Source: Halomonas litopenaei
GTDB lineage: Bacteria; Pseudomonadota; Gammaproteobacteria; Pseudomonadales; Halomonadaceae
Assembly (NCBI RefSeq): GCF_003045775.1
Contig: NZ_PXNS01000015.1
Location: 92,567 to 156,566, forward strand
DNA: 64,000 nt
Direction of reading: 5' to 3'
Positions within the stretch are counted from its first letter, which is position 1. Each line of letters begins with the position of its first letter. Shown here piece after piece: positions 52,039-60,496 of the stretch. The notes under the pieces were generated by a model. It had not been told where the DNA came from. It saw only the letters and a program-made list of their open reading frames with translations, and did no database searches. The position numbers were made by a program, and so were the translations under genes.

Positions 52039-52898
52039 TACCGGCCAATACCCGTCCGCTGGAAGGGCGCGCGCCCAGGCTGAAGGCGCCCGCCGGCGCC
52101 ACCGATTGCCATGCCCACCTGTTTCTGGAAGGCTTCGAGGGACACCCGCAGGCCGCGCCGATCAAGGAGCTCGCGACCCTCGAGGACTTCAGGCGCTATC
52201 AGCGCTGGATGGGGCTCGACAGGGTGGTCGTGACCCAGTCCAACGCCTATCAGTTCGACAATGGCGCCTTGCTTGAATCGCTCGACCAACTAGGCCTGGA
52301 CAAGGCCCGCGGGGTCGCCGTCGTCAGTCCTGACACCCCGTTGAAAACCCTCGAAGACTGGCATGGCCGAGGTGTGCGCGGCGCACGCATCATGAACCTG
52401 GGCGGAGGCGCCATGCCGTTGGCTCGCCTGCCCGAGGTCGAGCCGTTGATCGCGCCCCTGGGCTGGCACCTGATGGTGCAGTTCAATGGCCGCGAGCTCG
52501 ACCAGCACCTGCCGATGCTGGAACGTATCGAGTGTCCGTACATTATCGATCATATCGGCAAGTTCATCGATCCGGTGCCGGCCGATGATCCTCGCGTCGA
52601 CGCCATTCTCAGGTTGCTCGATCGCGGCAACGCCTGGTTCAAGATCTGCGCCGGTTATGAAACCAGCCTGAGCGGAGGGCCCGACTACGACGACGTCGGC
52701 GCCATCGCCCGGCGGGTCATCAACCACGCACCGGAGCGCATCCTCTGGGGCAGCAACTGGCCCCATGTTGGTGTCCCGCGAGATCAGTACCCCGACGACC
52801 CTGACCAGCTCGACGTACTGCTGGCCTGGGCCAATGAGCAGCAGCGCCAACGCATCCTGGTCGACAATCCCGCCGAACTGTACGGCTTCGGTCGCTGA
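52035..52898 (+). CDS. Amidohydrolase-family lactone isomerase/hydrolase (probable galactarolactone isomerase)
   Basis: A 287-residue TIM-barrel amidohydrolase with the metal motif ATDCHAHLF, a central DHIGKF and the late WGSNWPH. Relatives are 2-pyrone-4,6-dicarboxylate hydrolase and D-galactarolactone isomerase. Position between cycloisomerase and uronate dehydrogenase favours isomerisation of galactaro-1,5-lactone to the 1,4-lactone. That specific reaction is inferred from context. The GTG at 52035 overlaps the previous stop by 4 bp and has AAGGAG upstream. Confidence 0.8.
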   Translation: MIPANTRPLEGRAPRLKAPAGATDCHAHLFLEGFEGHPQAAPIKELATLEDFRRYQRWMGLDRVVVTQSNAYQFDNGALLESLDQLGLDKARGVAVVSPDTPLKTLEDWHGRGVRGARIMNLGGGAMPLARLPEVEPLIAPLGWHLMVQFNGRELDQHLPMLERIECPYIIDHIGKFIDPVPADDPRVDAILRLLDRGNAWFKICAGYETSLSGGPDYDDVGAIARRVINHAPERILWGSNWPHVGVPRDQYPDDPDQLDVLLAWANEQQRQRILVDNPAELYGFGR

Positions 52899-52948
52899 AG
52901 GCGCGTATCACGAGACACGAGACACGACACCCGAGAAGGAATTCTGAC

Positions 52949-53761
52949 ATGTTGAATCGACTGCTGGTCACCGGCGCCGCCGGGGGCCTGGGCACCGCTC
53001 TGAGACCTCATTTGAGTCGCTTGGCGAAGGAGGTCCGGCTGTCCGACATGGTCGCCGTCGACCAGGACGTGACCCACGACACCCGCCATGAAGAGATCGT
53101 CACGGCAGACCTGACCGACGTCGATGCTGTCGCTCGCCTGGTCGAAGGCTGCGATGGTGTTATCCACCTGGGCGGTGTATCGGTGGAGCGTTCCTGGCAG
53201 CAGATCCTGCCGGCCAACATCATGGGCACCTATCACCTCTATGAGGCGGTGCGCCGTCATGACAAGCCGCGGGTGGTATTCGCCAGTTCCAACCACGTCA
53301 TCGGCTTCTACCCACAGCATCAGCGGCTGGACGCCAAGGTGCCGAAACGCCCGGATTCGCTCTATGGCGTGTCGAAAGGCTTCGGCGAGGACCTCGCCAG
53401 CCTGTACTTCGACAAGTTCGGGGTCGAGACCCTGGCGGTGCGTATCGGCTCCTGCTTTCCCGAGCCCGCCGATGCCCGCATGCTGGCCACCTGGATGAGC
53501 GTCGAGGATTTCATGGCGTTGCTCGAGCGCGCCTTCTGCGTCCCTGAACTGGGCTACACCGTGGTCTACGGCGCCTCCAACAACGCCGAACAATGGTGGG
53601 ACAATCGCGAAGCAGGCTTTCTGGGCTGGGTGCCCAGGGATAGCTCGGAACCCTGGCGTGCCAAGATCGAGGCCACGGGAGGGCGGCTGGCTCCCGATGA
53701 CCCTTCGGTGCGCTTCCAGGGCGGCAAGTTTGCAGGCCAGGGCCACCCTGACGATGAATAG
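52949..53761 (+). CDS. udh: Uronate dehydrogenase
   Basis: NAD-dependent SDR-type enzyme that oxidises galacturonate or glucuronate to the aldarolactone, the first step of the oxidative pathway. The 270-residue protein has VTGAAGGLGTALRPHL, HLGGVSVERSWQQIL and VFASSNHVIGFYPQ. The active site YGVSKGFGE holds Tyr and Lys, and the late GFLGWVPRD and VRFQGG match known uronate dehydrogenases. AGAAGGAA precedes the ATG at 52949. Confidence 0.93.
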   Translation: MLNRLLVTGAAGGLGTALRPHLSRLAKEVRLSDMVAVDQDVTHDTRHEEIVTADLTDVDAVARLVEGCDGVIHLGGVSVERSWQQILPANIMGTYHLYEAVRRHDKPRVVFASSNHVIGFYPQHQRLDAKVPKRPDSLYGVSKGFGEDLASLYFDKFGVETLAVRIGSCFPEPADARMLATWMSVEDFMALLERAFCVPELGYTVVYGASNNAEQWWDNREAGFLGWVPRDSSEPWRAKIEATGGRLAPDDPSVRFQGGKFAGQGHPDDE

Positions 53762-53891
53762 CCACTGAATCGTCGCGGAAAGCCACCAGGCACCAGCGCC
53801 TGCGTACAGGTAGAGGGTCCTGCCTGTCATCGGGGACCTGACGCCATCGCCTTGATACACTGGCGTCCTGATAGTCAGTGCTGATCTACAG

Positions 53892-53917
53892 CCCTGATAA
53901 ATAGCCCTGAAAAATAG
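53892..53917 (+). repeat. Two tandem 13-bp repeats before the GntR gene
   Basis: CCCTGATAAATAG and CCCTGAAAAATAG are adjacent and differ at one base. They lie ~52-77 bp before the regulator start, within its likely promoter. Confidence 0.5.
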
Positions 53918-53931
53918 CACTTTGCGGCACG

Positions 53932-53950
53932 TCGCGTGATTGCCACGCGA
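53932..53950. promoter_or_regulatory. Inverted repeat before the GntR gene
   Basis: TCGCGTG (53932-53938) and CACGCGA (53944-53950) are perfect 7-bp arms with a 5-bp spacer, ending 18 bp before the start codon. It may be an autoregulatory operator or a leader hairpin. Confidence 0.4.
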
Positions 53951-53968
53951 ACTGAAGAGGAATCGACC

Positions 53969-54727
53969 ATGGCAGCCAAGCCAGCACCCCGCACGGAACC
54001 GGCACCGCTAAACGTCAAGAAGCTGACGCGTGAAGGCAGTCTGTCGATGAACGTGGCCGACCAGCTGGAAGGTCTGATCACCGCCGGAACCATCGCCGTC
54101 GGCGAGAAGCTGCCGACAGAAAGCGGCCTGTGTGATTCCTTCGGTGTCAGCAGGACGGTGATTCGCGAGGCGGTGGCTCACCTCAAGTCGCTGGGCCTGG
54201 TCGAGGCACGGCGTGGCGTCGGCACCACGGTGATCCGGGCCGCACCGGCCGAGGCCATGCCCGCCAAGCGGATTCGTCCGACCACCGTCGAAGACATCCT
54301 GCATGTCATCGAGCTGCGGCTTAATCTGGAGCCTGCGGCGGCGGCGTTGGCCGCCGAGCGCTTCGAAGCCGACGACGAGACTCGCCTGCGTGACACCCAT
54401 GCCGCCTTCGTCAAGGCTCGTCAGCAGCGTAGCCAGGCGCGTAACGAGGACTTCGAGTTCCACCACGCGATTGCCAGGGCCACCCACAATCCGTTCTTCC
54501 CCCAGGCGCTGGAGCAACTCAACCTGAGCGCGATTCCGCGCTCGAAGCTGGCGACCAGCGAGGTCAACACCGACTCCACCAGCACCTATCTCAAGCGCGT
54601 GGAAGCCGAGCACCAGGACGTGCTCGACGCCATCCTGTCACGCCAGCCCGACGCCGCCAGAGCCGCCATGGCACGCCACCTGGAACGCGCCCGGGAGACC
54701 TACCAGCAGTTCAAGGAGAAGGGTTGA
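53969..54727 (+). CDS. GntR-family regulator with FCD domain (probable uronate regulator)
   Basis: The 252-residue protein has an N-terminal winged helix (GEKLPTESGLCDSFGVSRTV, IREAVAHLKSLGLVEARRG) and a C-terminal all-helical FCD ligand domain starting near TTVEDILHVIELRLNLEPA. Conserved FCD metal-site residues appear in the EDFEFHHAIARATHNPFF region. It is 207 bp after udh on the same strand. Control of the uronate genes in response to a pathway compound is inferred from position. ATG 53969 has AGAGGAA upstream. Confidence 0.9.
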   Translation: MAAKPAPRTEPAPLNVKKLTREGSLSMNVADQLEGLITAGTIAVGEKLPTESGLCDSFGVSRTVIREAVAHLKSLGLVEARRGVGTTVIRAAPAEAMPAKRIRPTTVEDILHVIELRLNLEPAAAALAAERFEADDETRLRDTHAAFVKARQQRSQARNEDFEFHHAIARATHNPFFPQALEQLNLSAIPRSKLATSEVNTDSTSTYLKRVEAEHQDVLDAILSRQPDAARAAMARHLERARETYQQFKEKG

Positions 54728-55109
54728 GTCAGTGCCGGCCACCAGAGCATCAGATCGTGCTCGTGTGAATGTGAGTGGCCGCCACGTAGGGATGCCAGCT
54801 CGATGATCTGAATCCGTTGGGCTCGGTGGGAAGCTACCGCCGAGTTCGAGGTAAGTTCGAGGTAGATAAGGACAGCGATTGATGCGGGGTTCTGGTAACA
54901 AGAGGCTGTTATCAGCCTCCACAAGCTTTCATGACCCATGGTTCGCATAATCTATATTATGTTAAATGAGGTGTTTGCCGGTTCTCCCCGACAAGCCTCT
55001 GATGCTCTGCTGCCTCCCCTTTGGCGCTTGCGGCCTCCATGTCGATCGTCTGGCTGCTTTTCCATCCTGCACAACCCAGCGACGCTTCCTCTCCGCTTGC
55101 GAGCACAGG
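54728..55109. other. Intergenic region between the GntR gene and a small membrane protein gene
   Basis: This 382-bp region contains a short direct repeat (GTTCGAGGTA, twice near 54845-54865) and the palindrome CATAAT-CTAT-ATTATG (54946-54961). Short open frames here lack ribosome binding sites and protein-like composition. Nothing else was seen. Confidence 0.5.
54946..54961. promoter_or_regulatory. AT-rich palindrome in the GntR-downstream gap
   Basis: CATAAT (54946-54951) and ATTATG (54956-54961) flank CTAT. It could be an operator or a promoter core; no gene start is close on either strand. Confidence 0.3.
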
Positions 55110-55313
55110 CTAGCTGGCAGGAACCTCACGTTCGATGTCACATCGTGCCACACCGTCGTCTGAAACCCGTCCTCCGGCATCCAGGCAGGCGTCCTGGAGA
55201 TGCCAGAGCTGGTAACGGCTTCCTGCGTAGAACCCCATGACGAGTCCGGCGACCAGCGCCGTGGTGACGATAATCGCTATCGTGCGTCTTCCCTGACGAT
55301 GTCTGGCTGCCAT
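55110..55313 (-). CDS. Small single-helix membrane protein of unknown function
   Basis: The 67-residue product has a basic N terminus (MAARHRQGRRT), one membrane helix (IAIIVTTALVAGLVMGFYAG) and a short periplasmic tail with two cysteines (DACLDAGGRVSDDGVARC) that could form a disulfide. It lies 41 bp downstream of the DJ-1/PfpI gene on the same strand. The ribosome binding site is weak. The hydrophobic segment and the Cys-Gly-Gly tail, a pattern seen in other small envelope proteins, support it as real. No function can be given. Confidence 0.55.
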   Translation of the reverse strand: MAARHRQGRRTIAIIVTTALVAGLVMGFYAGSRYQLWHLQDACLDAGGRVSDDGVARCDIEREVPAS

Positions 55314-55354
55314 GGTGATGTCCGGATAGAAAAGATCTTGCTGACCGACGGTGA

Positions 55355-56038
55355 TCAGTCGCCCAACGCTTCCAACACCAGTTCGGCCACGCGTCGGCCC
55401 GAGGCTGGATTTTGCCCGGTGACCAGCCGCTCATCGACTACGGCGAATGGCTCCCAGGCGCGATCCGCCTTCAAATAGAGCCCGCCACGCTCGACAAGCT
55501 CCGTTTCGGTAAGAAACGGCACGATGTCGTCGAGCTTGGCCAGGTGCTCCTCGTGATTGGAGAAGCCGGTCACCTTCATGCCCTTGATCAGGTATTCCCC
55601 ATCATCCCGGGTCACATTGAGCAAGCCCACGGCACCGTGACACACAGAGGATACGATACCGTCTGCCTCGTAGATGTCCCGACACAGGCGTTGGAGCGTC
55701 TCGTTGCCCGGAAAGTCCCAGATGACTCCATGCCCGCCCGCCAGATAGATTGCCCGATAGTCCGCTGCGTTGACCTCGTCCAGGGCCAGCGTCGTACCCA
55801 GGCGGTTCATGAAGTCCTTGTTCTGATAGTAGTCCCAGTCAATCGCTTCGGCGGCCGCCAGACTGTGGGGATCGATGGGCGTATAGCCCCCCTTGGGGCT
55901 TGCGATGTCGCAGGTCCAGCCAGCCTGTTCGACATGATCGATGAAATGCACGGCTTCACCTAGCCACAGACCCGTGGCTCGATCATGATTGGGATACTTG
56001 GCGTGACTGGTCACTACCACAAGAATCTTGTTATCCAT
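55355..56038 (-). CDS. DJ-1/PfpI-family protein (Hsp31-like)
   Basis: A 227-residue cytoplasmic member of the class I glutamine amidotransferase-like superfamily. The nucleophile elbow is SSVCHGAVGLL with the Cys-His pair. YLAGGHGVIWDFPGN is typical of the Hsp31/glyoxalase III branch, as is GLWLGEAVHFIDHVEQAGW, which contains the conserved Glu. Members act as glyoxalases, protein deglycases or chaperones; the exact activity is not certain. GGAG lies about 8 nt before the ATG. Confidence 0.9.
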   Translation of the reverse strand: MDNKILVVVTSHAKYPNHDRATGLWLGEAVHFIDHVEQAGWTCDIASPKGGYTPIDPHSLAAAEAIDWDYYQNKDFMNRLGTTLALDEVNAADYRAIYLAGGHGVIWDFPGNETLQRLCRDIYEADGIVSSVCHGAVGLLNVTRDDGEYLIKGMKVTGFSNHEEHLAKLDDIVPFLTETELVERGGLYLKADRAWEPFAVVDERLVTGQNPASGRRVAELVLEALGD

Positions 56039-56488
56039 GGCGAGGGCTCCGACGAGAACGTTGAACCTTTTAGTCGACTCTGTCGCTATCTTGTTGCGTT
56101 ATTGTAGTCAGCCTCGTGCTAGCTTCAGCAAAGCACGAAAGGTTCTGCATAGTGGAAGCGGAATGCCCAGGGGCGTGTATAGGGACTTGTGTAGCCGCCA
56201 ATACTCAGGCAACTCCTTGGGTCTATTGTCCCGATTTCTGATGAGGTAGACATGGGCCCCGCTCAGTAGACACCCTTGCGCTTTTTCAGGGGTGCGGGCT
56301 CGGGATTGTGGGCGGTTCTCAGCAGTACAGCGGAGCACCTGAGGCGTGATCAACCCGGCCCCAGCATGGACAGCGCTGGCGTCGCTCCTTATCATCGCTT
56401 CAATTTGTCTCGTTCGATTAGCTTCCTCGGAAGTGGTCTTGTCGAGTCACACCATTTTTGTCGATGCCGATACAAGGACGCTAGCGTC
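56039..56488. other. Intergenic region between divergent DJ-1/PfpI and protease genes
   Basis: The 450 bp carry no recognisable gene or strong hairpin. The frame of the downstream protease gene is open upstream to 56276, but that part is not protein-like and lacks a signal peptide. Promoters for both divergent genes should lie here; none was identified with confidence. Confidence 0.4.
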
Positions 56489-57340
56489 ATGCCCCTCCGA
56501 CCGACTCGTTTTCTTTCTTTGGCCGCCGCCGCGATGCTCGGTGGCTGTGCTCTGGCACCGGTCGACGCTCCGCCTCCTCCTGAGCCTCTCACGCCTTCGG
56601 AATTCCACGCCGAGATCCGAGGGCTCGAGACGCGCCTGGCGGGACGCTGCGACCTGACCCACGACATGCTCAGTGAACAGGCGGCGCAGGATCGCCGCAT
56701 GACCGCCGATATCCGCGAAGTCGGTAGCCTGCTGCGCGGCGTACGCCAAGATCTGGCCGGGCTCGAGCGCGGCAGCGCGGAGCCCGGTCCTCGGACGACG
56801 CAGTGCGAGGCCAGCACCGAGTCCGGTATCGACAACAAAGAACTGCTGGGTCGCAGCGAGTGGGTTGGCTTGCCCGATGTGGGCACCTATCTGAAGGCGC
56901 GGATCGACTCCGGGGCCAACACCTCATCGCTGTCCGCTACCGATGTCACCACCTTCGAACGGGATGGTGACGAATGGGTGCGCTTCAAGCTGGGCCTCAA
57001 TGAAGAGGATTCGGTGGTCGAGGCCGTGCGCGATGAATGGATCGAGGCACCGGTAGAACGCAAGGTGACCATCGTCCAGGCCAACGGTGAAGAAAGCCGC
57101 CCCGTGGTCAGCCTGCTGATGACCCTCGGCCCGCTGCGTGAACAGGTCGAATTCACCCTGAACGACCGCACCCACCTGAGCTATCCCGTCCTGCTTGGCC
57201 GTCGTTTCCTGTTGGATATCGCCGTCATCGACGTGGCACGCCACTACCTGCACGACCGTCCCGAATTCCCAGGAGGGGAATCGGCCAGCGAAGCCGCAGA
57301 CGAGGAAGCGGCCGATCGTGATGATCAGGAACAGCCCTGA
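56489..57340 (+). CDS. Retropepsin-like (RimK-associated) protease lipoprotein
   Basis: The 283-residue protein has a lipoprotein signal (FLSLAAAAMLGGC) and a helical segment with Arg/Glu heptads (residues ~30-90). Its C-terminal domain is of the type often annotated as ATP-dependent zinc protease (PF05618). In that domain ARIDSGANTSSL resembles the DTGA active-site loop of retroviral-type aspartyl proteases, and YPVLLGRRFLLDIAVIDV is a conserved hydrophobic-Gly segment. ATG 56489 was chosen for the lipobox. It is the first gene of a three-gene set with an inactive transglutaminase and an ATP-grasp ligase. A hairpin separates it from the second gene. Confidence 0.82.
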   Translation: MPLRPTRFLSLAAAAMLGGCALAPVDAPPPPEPLTPSEFHAEIRGLETRLAGRCDLTHDMLSEQAAQDRRMTADIREVGSLLRGVRQDLAGLERGSAEPGPRTTQCEASTESGIDNKELLGRSEWVGLPDVGTYLKARIDSGANTSSLSATDVTTFERDGDEWVRFKLGLNEEDSVVEAVRDEWIEAPVERKVTIVQANGEESRPVVSLLMTLGPLREQVEFTLNDRTHLSYPVLLGRRFLLDIAVIDVARHYLHDRPEFPGGESASEAADEEAADRDDQEQP

Positions 57341-57353
57341 GATAACGCTGTGT

Positions 57354-57375
57354 GCCGACACCCCGGGGCGTCGGC
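57354..57375 (+). terminator. Intercistronic hairpin after the protease gene
   Basis: GCCGAC (57354-57359) pairs with GTCGGC (57370-57375), and the inner CCCC-GGGG extends the stem past one mismatch. It is followed by CTTTC rather than a T run, so partial termination is possible. Confidence 0.4.
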
Positions 57376-57401
57376 CTTTCGCTCCCGATTAAGGAAGACC
57401 C

Positions 57402-58916
57402 ATGTCCAGACTGCCCTTTTATCTGATCGTCGCCCTGCTGATGGTGGTTGGCATCGCGATGAGCATTCACCGCCACGTGGAATTCGAGGTCCCCTGGACG
57501 CCGGGTGAACAGCGCCAGGTCTGGGAAATCGAGGCTCAGGTCACCTTCGATGGCCAGGGCGAGCCAGCCAAGGTGGACATGGCCCTGCCCTCCTCTCAGG
57601 ACGGCTTTCGTGTGCTGACCGAGCACACCGCCTCGCCGGGTTATGGCTTGGCGTTCCTGCAGGAAAACGGCGCACGTCGCGCCGAGTGGTCCACCCGCGA
57701 GGCGGTGGGCGATCAGCGCCTCTACTACACCGCCCAGGTACTGGTGACCGAAGGTGCCCGCAAGGCAACCGCTCCGCCCCCGCCGCCGCCGGTGACCGAT
57801 GTCGCCTGGGAGCGTCCCTACGACACCGCCGCCCAGCAGGTGATCGACCGCGCCTGGGCACGCTCGTCCGACGCCTTTACCTTCGCCCGTGAATTGCTGA
57901 GCGAATTCGCCGATGACCGCCAGGGGGAAAATGCCAGGCTACTGCTAACCCAGTTCGATCGTGTGCCGCTGGCCGTGCGCCTGTTGAACCAGGCCGGCGT
58001 TGCCGCCCGTGAGGTCAGTGGCCTGATGCTCGACAGCGGCCGTCGGCGCCAGAGCCTGACCTCGTGGATACAGGTCTATGACGGCGACAAGCGCGCACTG
58101 TTCAATCCGGCCACCGGCGAACAGGGCAAGCCCGACAACCTGTTGATGTGGGAAAGCGCTGGCAATGCCGTGCTCGAGGTGGAAGGCGGTCGCGATTCAC
58201 GTATTTCCTTCTCCATGCTGGTACGCAACCAGCCCGCCGCGGCGGCAGTGCGCAGCCAGCTCGCCGAGGACAGCGATACCCTGCTCAACTTCTCGATCCA
58301 CAGCTTACCGCTCGAGGAACAGGCGCTGTTCCAGACCATCCTGCTGATCCCGATCGGTGCGCTGGTGGTGGTGCTGCTGCGGGTGCTGATCGGCATCAAG
58401 ACGTCCGGTACCTTCATGCCGGTACTGATTGCCCTGGCCTTCATCCAGACCACCCTGCTCACCGGCCTGGTCGGGTTTCTGCTGGTGGTGGCCGTCGGTC
58501 TGGTCATCCGCAGCTATCTGTCACACTTGAATCTATTGCTGGTGGCCAGGGTGACGGCGGTGATAATAACGGTGATAGCGATCATCTCGATCTTCACCGT
58601 GCTGTCCTATCGCTTTGGCCTCAATGCGGGCCTGACGATCACCTTCTTCCCGATGATCATCCTGTCCTGGACCATCGAACGGATGTCGATCCTGTGGGAA
58701 GAAGAAGGCCCCAAGGAGGTGCTGATCCAGGGCGGCGGCAGCCTGCTGACCGCGGTACTGGCCTATCTGGCGATGAACAATCCTTGGATTCGCCACATCA
58801 CCTTCAACTTCCTCGGCCTGCAGCTCATCCTGATGGCGCTGATCCTGCTGCTGGGCAACTACACCGGTTACCGGCTGCTCGAACTGCGTCGTTTCAAGCC
58901 GGTCACGGAGGACTGA
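57402..58916 (+). CDS. Inactive transglutaminase with C-terminal multi-spanning membrane domain
   Basis: The 504-residue protein has an N-terminal signal anchor (FYLIVALLMVVGIAMSI) and a periplasmic transglutaminase-like domain. Pieces such as FARELLSEFADDRQGENARL and SGLMLDSGRRRQSLTSWIQV recall that fold, but no Cys nucleophile is present. About seven membrane helices follow from residue ~315, with FQTILLIPIGALVVVLLRVL and a TSGTFMPVLIALAF motif. This is the architecture of the 7TM inactive-transglutaminase family. Function is unknown; a role as sensor or scaffold for the linked ligase is a published prediction for such clusters. The ligase gene starts 3 bp after the stop. Confidence 0.85.
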   Translation: MSRLPFYLIVALLMVVGIAMSIHRHVEFEVPWTPGEQRQVWEIEAQVTFDGQGEPAKVDMALPSSQDGFRVLTEHTASPGYGLAFLQENGARRAEWSTREAVGDQRLYYTAQVLVTEGARKATAPPPPPPVTDVAWERPYDTAAQQVIDRAWARSSDAFTFARELLSEFADDRQGENARLLLTQFDRVPLAVRLLNQAGVAAREVSGLMLDSGRRRQSLTSWIQVYDGDKRALFNPATGEQGKPDNLLMWESAGNAVLEVEGGRDSRISFSMLVRNQPAAAAVRSQLAEDSDTLLNFSIHSLPLEEQALFQTILLIPIGALVVVLLRVLIGIKTSGTFMPVLIALAFIQTTLLTGLVGFLLVVAVGLVIRSYLSHLNLLLVARVTAVIITVIAIISIFTVLSYRFGLNAGLTITFFPMIILSWTIERMSILWEEEGPKEVLIQGGGSLLTAVLAYLAMNNPWIRHITFNFLGLQLILMALILLLGNYTGYRLLELRRFKPVTED

Positions 58917-58919
58917 GCC

Positions 58920-59900
58920 ATGCTCAACTGGACCAGTCCCGGCAAGCTCAAGGCCAAGGGCATCATCGGCATGAACCGGCGTAACATCCGTTACATCGGT
59001 CGCTATAACAGTCGCAAGCTGTATCCGCTGGTGGATGACAAGCTCAAGACCAAGCTGCTGGCACAGGAATACGGCATCACCACGCCGGAGCATATCGGCA
59101 CGGTGTCGACCCAGTTTAGTGTCAAGCACATCAGCGAGATGCTGGCGGGCCACAACGGTTTTGTGATCAAGCCGGCCAAGGGCAGCGGCGGCAAGGGCAT
59201 CCTGGTCATCGAGCGCGTCGAGGGCAAGCACTTCATCAAGCCCAGCGGCGCTGAGCTGGATATCGAGGATGTCGAACGCCACGTCTCCAATATCCTTTCG
59301 GGGCTCTATTCGCTTGGAGGCTCCCCGGACGTTGCCCTGGTCGAGGGGCTGATCAACTTCGATACCACCTTCGCTGCCTATACCTACGAAGGGGTGCCGG
59401 ATATCCGTGTCATCGTGTTCAAGGGCTACCCGGTGATGGCGATGATGCGGCTGTCCACCGCCGCCTCCGACGGCAAGGCCAACCTGCACCAGGGCGCGGT
59501 GGGCGTCGGTATCGATATCGCCAGCGGGCGCGCCGTACGAGGCGTCCAGTTCGATCGTTCGCGCACCGATCATCCCGATACCGGCCACGAACTGGCCAGC
59601 CTGCAGATCACTGGCTGGACCACCCTTCTTGAACTCGCCTCCGGCTGCTACGAGATGACCGGGCTTGGCTATCTCGGCACCGACATGGTGCTCGATCGTG
59701 ACCGCGGCCCCATGTTGCTCGAACTGAATGCCCGCCCTGGCCTGGCGATCCAGATGGCCAATGGCGAAGGCTTGCGGCGACGCCTCGATCTGATCGAGGC
59801 GCAGACCGAGGAGCGCAGCGCTGCCGAGCGGGTGGCCTTCGCCCAGCACCACTTCGCCCGCCAGGGCGAGCTGCAGGAAGCCCCGGCAGAAGCCATTTGA
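58920..59900 (+). CDS. RimK-like ATP-grasp ligase (alpha-L-glutamate ligase-like)
   Basis: A 326-residue ATP-grasp enzyme expected to join an amino acid to a peptide or protein carboxylate. Visible features are the ATP-binding lysine in FVIKPAKGSGGKGILVIE, the VALVEGLINFD strand, DIRVIVFKGYPVMAMMRLS and the magnesium site MLLELNARPGLAIQ. The end matches the dedicated subfamily linked with inactive transglutaminases rather than RimK itself. GGAGG precedes the ATG at 58920, and only 3 bp separate it from the transglutaminase gene. Confidence 0.88.
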   Translation: MLNWTSPGKLKAKGIIGMNRRNIRYIGRYNSRKLYPLVDDKLKTKLLAQEYGITTPEHIGTVSTQFSVKHISEMLAGHNGFVIKPAKGSGGKGILVIERVEGKHFIKPSGAELDIEDVERHVSNILSGLYSLGGSPDVALVEGLINFDTTFAAYTYEGVPDIRVIVFKGYPVMAMMRLSTAASDGKANLHQGAVGVGIDIASGRAVRGVQFDRSRTDHPDTGHELASLQITGWTTLLELASGCYEMTGLGYLGTDMVLDRDRGPMLLELNARPGLAIQMANGEGLRRRLDLIEAQTEERSAAERVAFAQHHFARQGELQEAPAEAI

Positions 59901-59913
59901 CAGTTTCGCGTGT

Positions 59914-59933
59914 CTGGCCCGCCGGCGGGCCAG
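59914..59933. terminator. Perfect 20-bp palindrome between the ligase and zur-like genes
   Basis: CTGGCCCGCC is followed directly by GGCGGGCCAG. It lies 13 bp after the ligase stop and 40 bp before the regulator start. It may terminate the ligase transcript; there is no T tract. Confidence 0.45.
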
Positions 59934-59972
59934 CGCGTAGACTAGGTTGCCGCTTCGTGAATATTGGACCCC

Positions 59973-60491
59973 ATGACCGAAACCGCCCTGCTACAACAGG
60001 CTGAAGCTCACTGCGCACATCGTGGCGTGCGTTTCACCCCCATCCGGCGACGTGTACTGGAACTGATCGGTGAGGCCAGCGGTGGCCTCAAGGCTTACGA
60101 TCTGCTGGATCGGCTAGCCAAGGATCACGCCGCCGCGCGCCCCCCGACGGTGTACCGTGCGCTGGAGTTCCTGATCGAACAGGGGCTGGTACATCGCATC
60201 GAGTCGCTCAATGCCTACGTCGCCTGCCCCTGCCCCGAGCATGCCCATCGCTTCCAGCTGCTGATCTGCCGGGACTGCGGGCGCGTCGAGGAATTGCACC
60301 TCGACGAGATCAACGAGCAACTGGCAACCCGTGCCAGGACGCTGGGCTTCCAGGTACAGCGCCAGACCATCGAACTGCTTGGCCTGTGCCAGGCCTGCCA
60401 AGGCAGCCGCAACGATGGTGCCGAGGAGCGTGCCGACGCCACCGCTGATCCAGTCAATACATCCTCTTCCACCCCCAAGGACGCCACCTGA
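59973..60491 (+). CDS. zur: Fur-family regulator, Zur-like
   Basis: The 172-residue protein has the Fur fold: an N-terminal winged helix (RFTPIRRRVLELI, PPTVYRALEFLIEQGLVHRI) and a C-terminal dimer and metal domain. Two CxxC pairs (CRDCG and CQACQ) form the structural zinc site. The CPCPEHAHRFQLLIC segment and the general shape favour Zur, the zinc uptake repressor, over Fur. A Ser/Thr/Ala-rich tail extends the C terminus. ATG 59973 is used; a TTG three codons upstream is possible. It lies 5 bp before hisI. Confidence 0.85.
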   Translation: MTETALLQQAEAHCAHRGVRFTPIRRRVLELIGEASGGLKAYDLLDRLAKDHAAARPPTVYRALEFLIEQGLVHRIESLNAYVACPCPEHAHRFQLLICRDCGRVEELHLDEINEQLATRARTLGFQVQRQTIELLGLCQACQGSRNDGAEERADATADPVNTSSSTPKDAT

Positions 60492-60496
60492 GCCCC

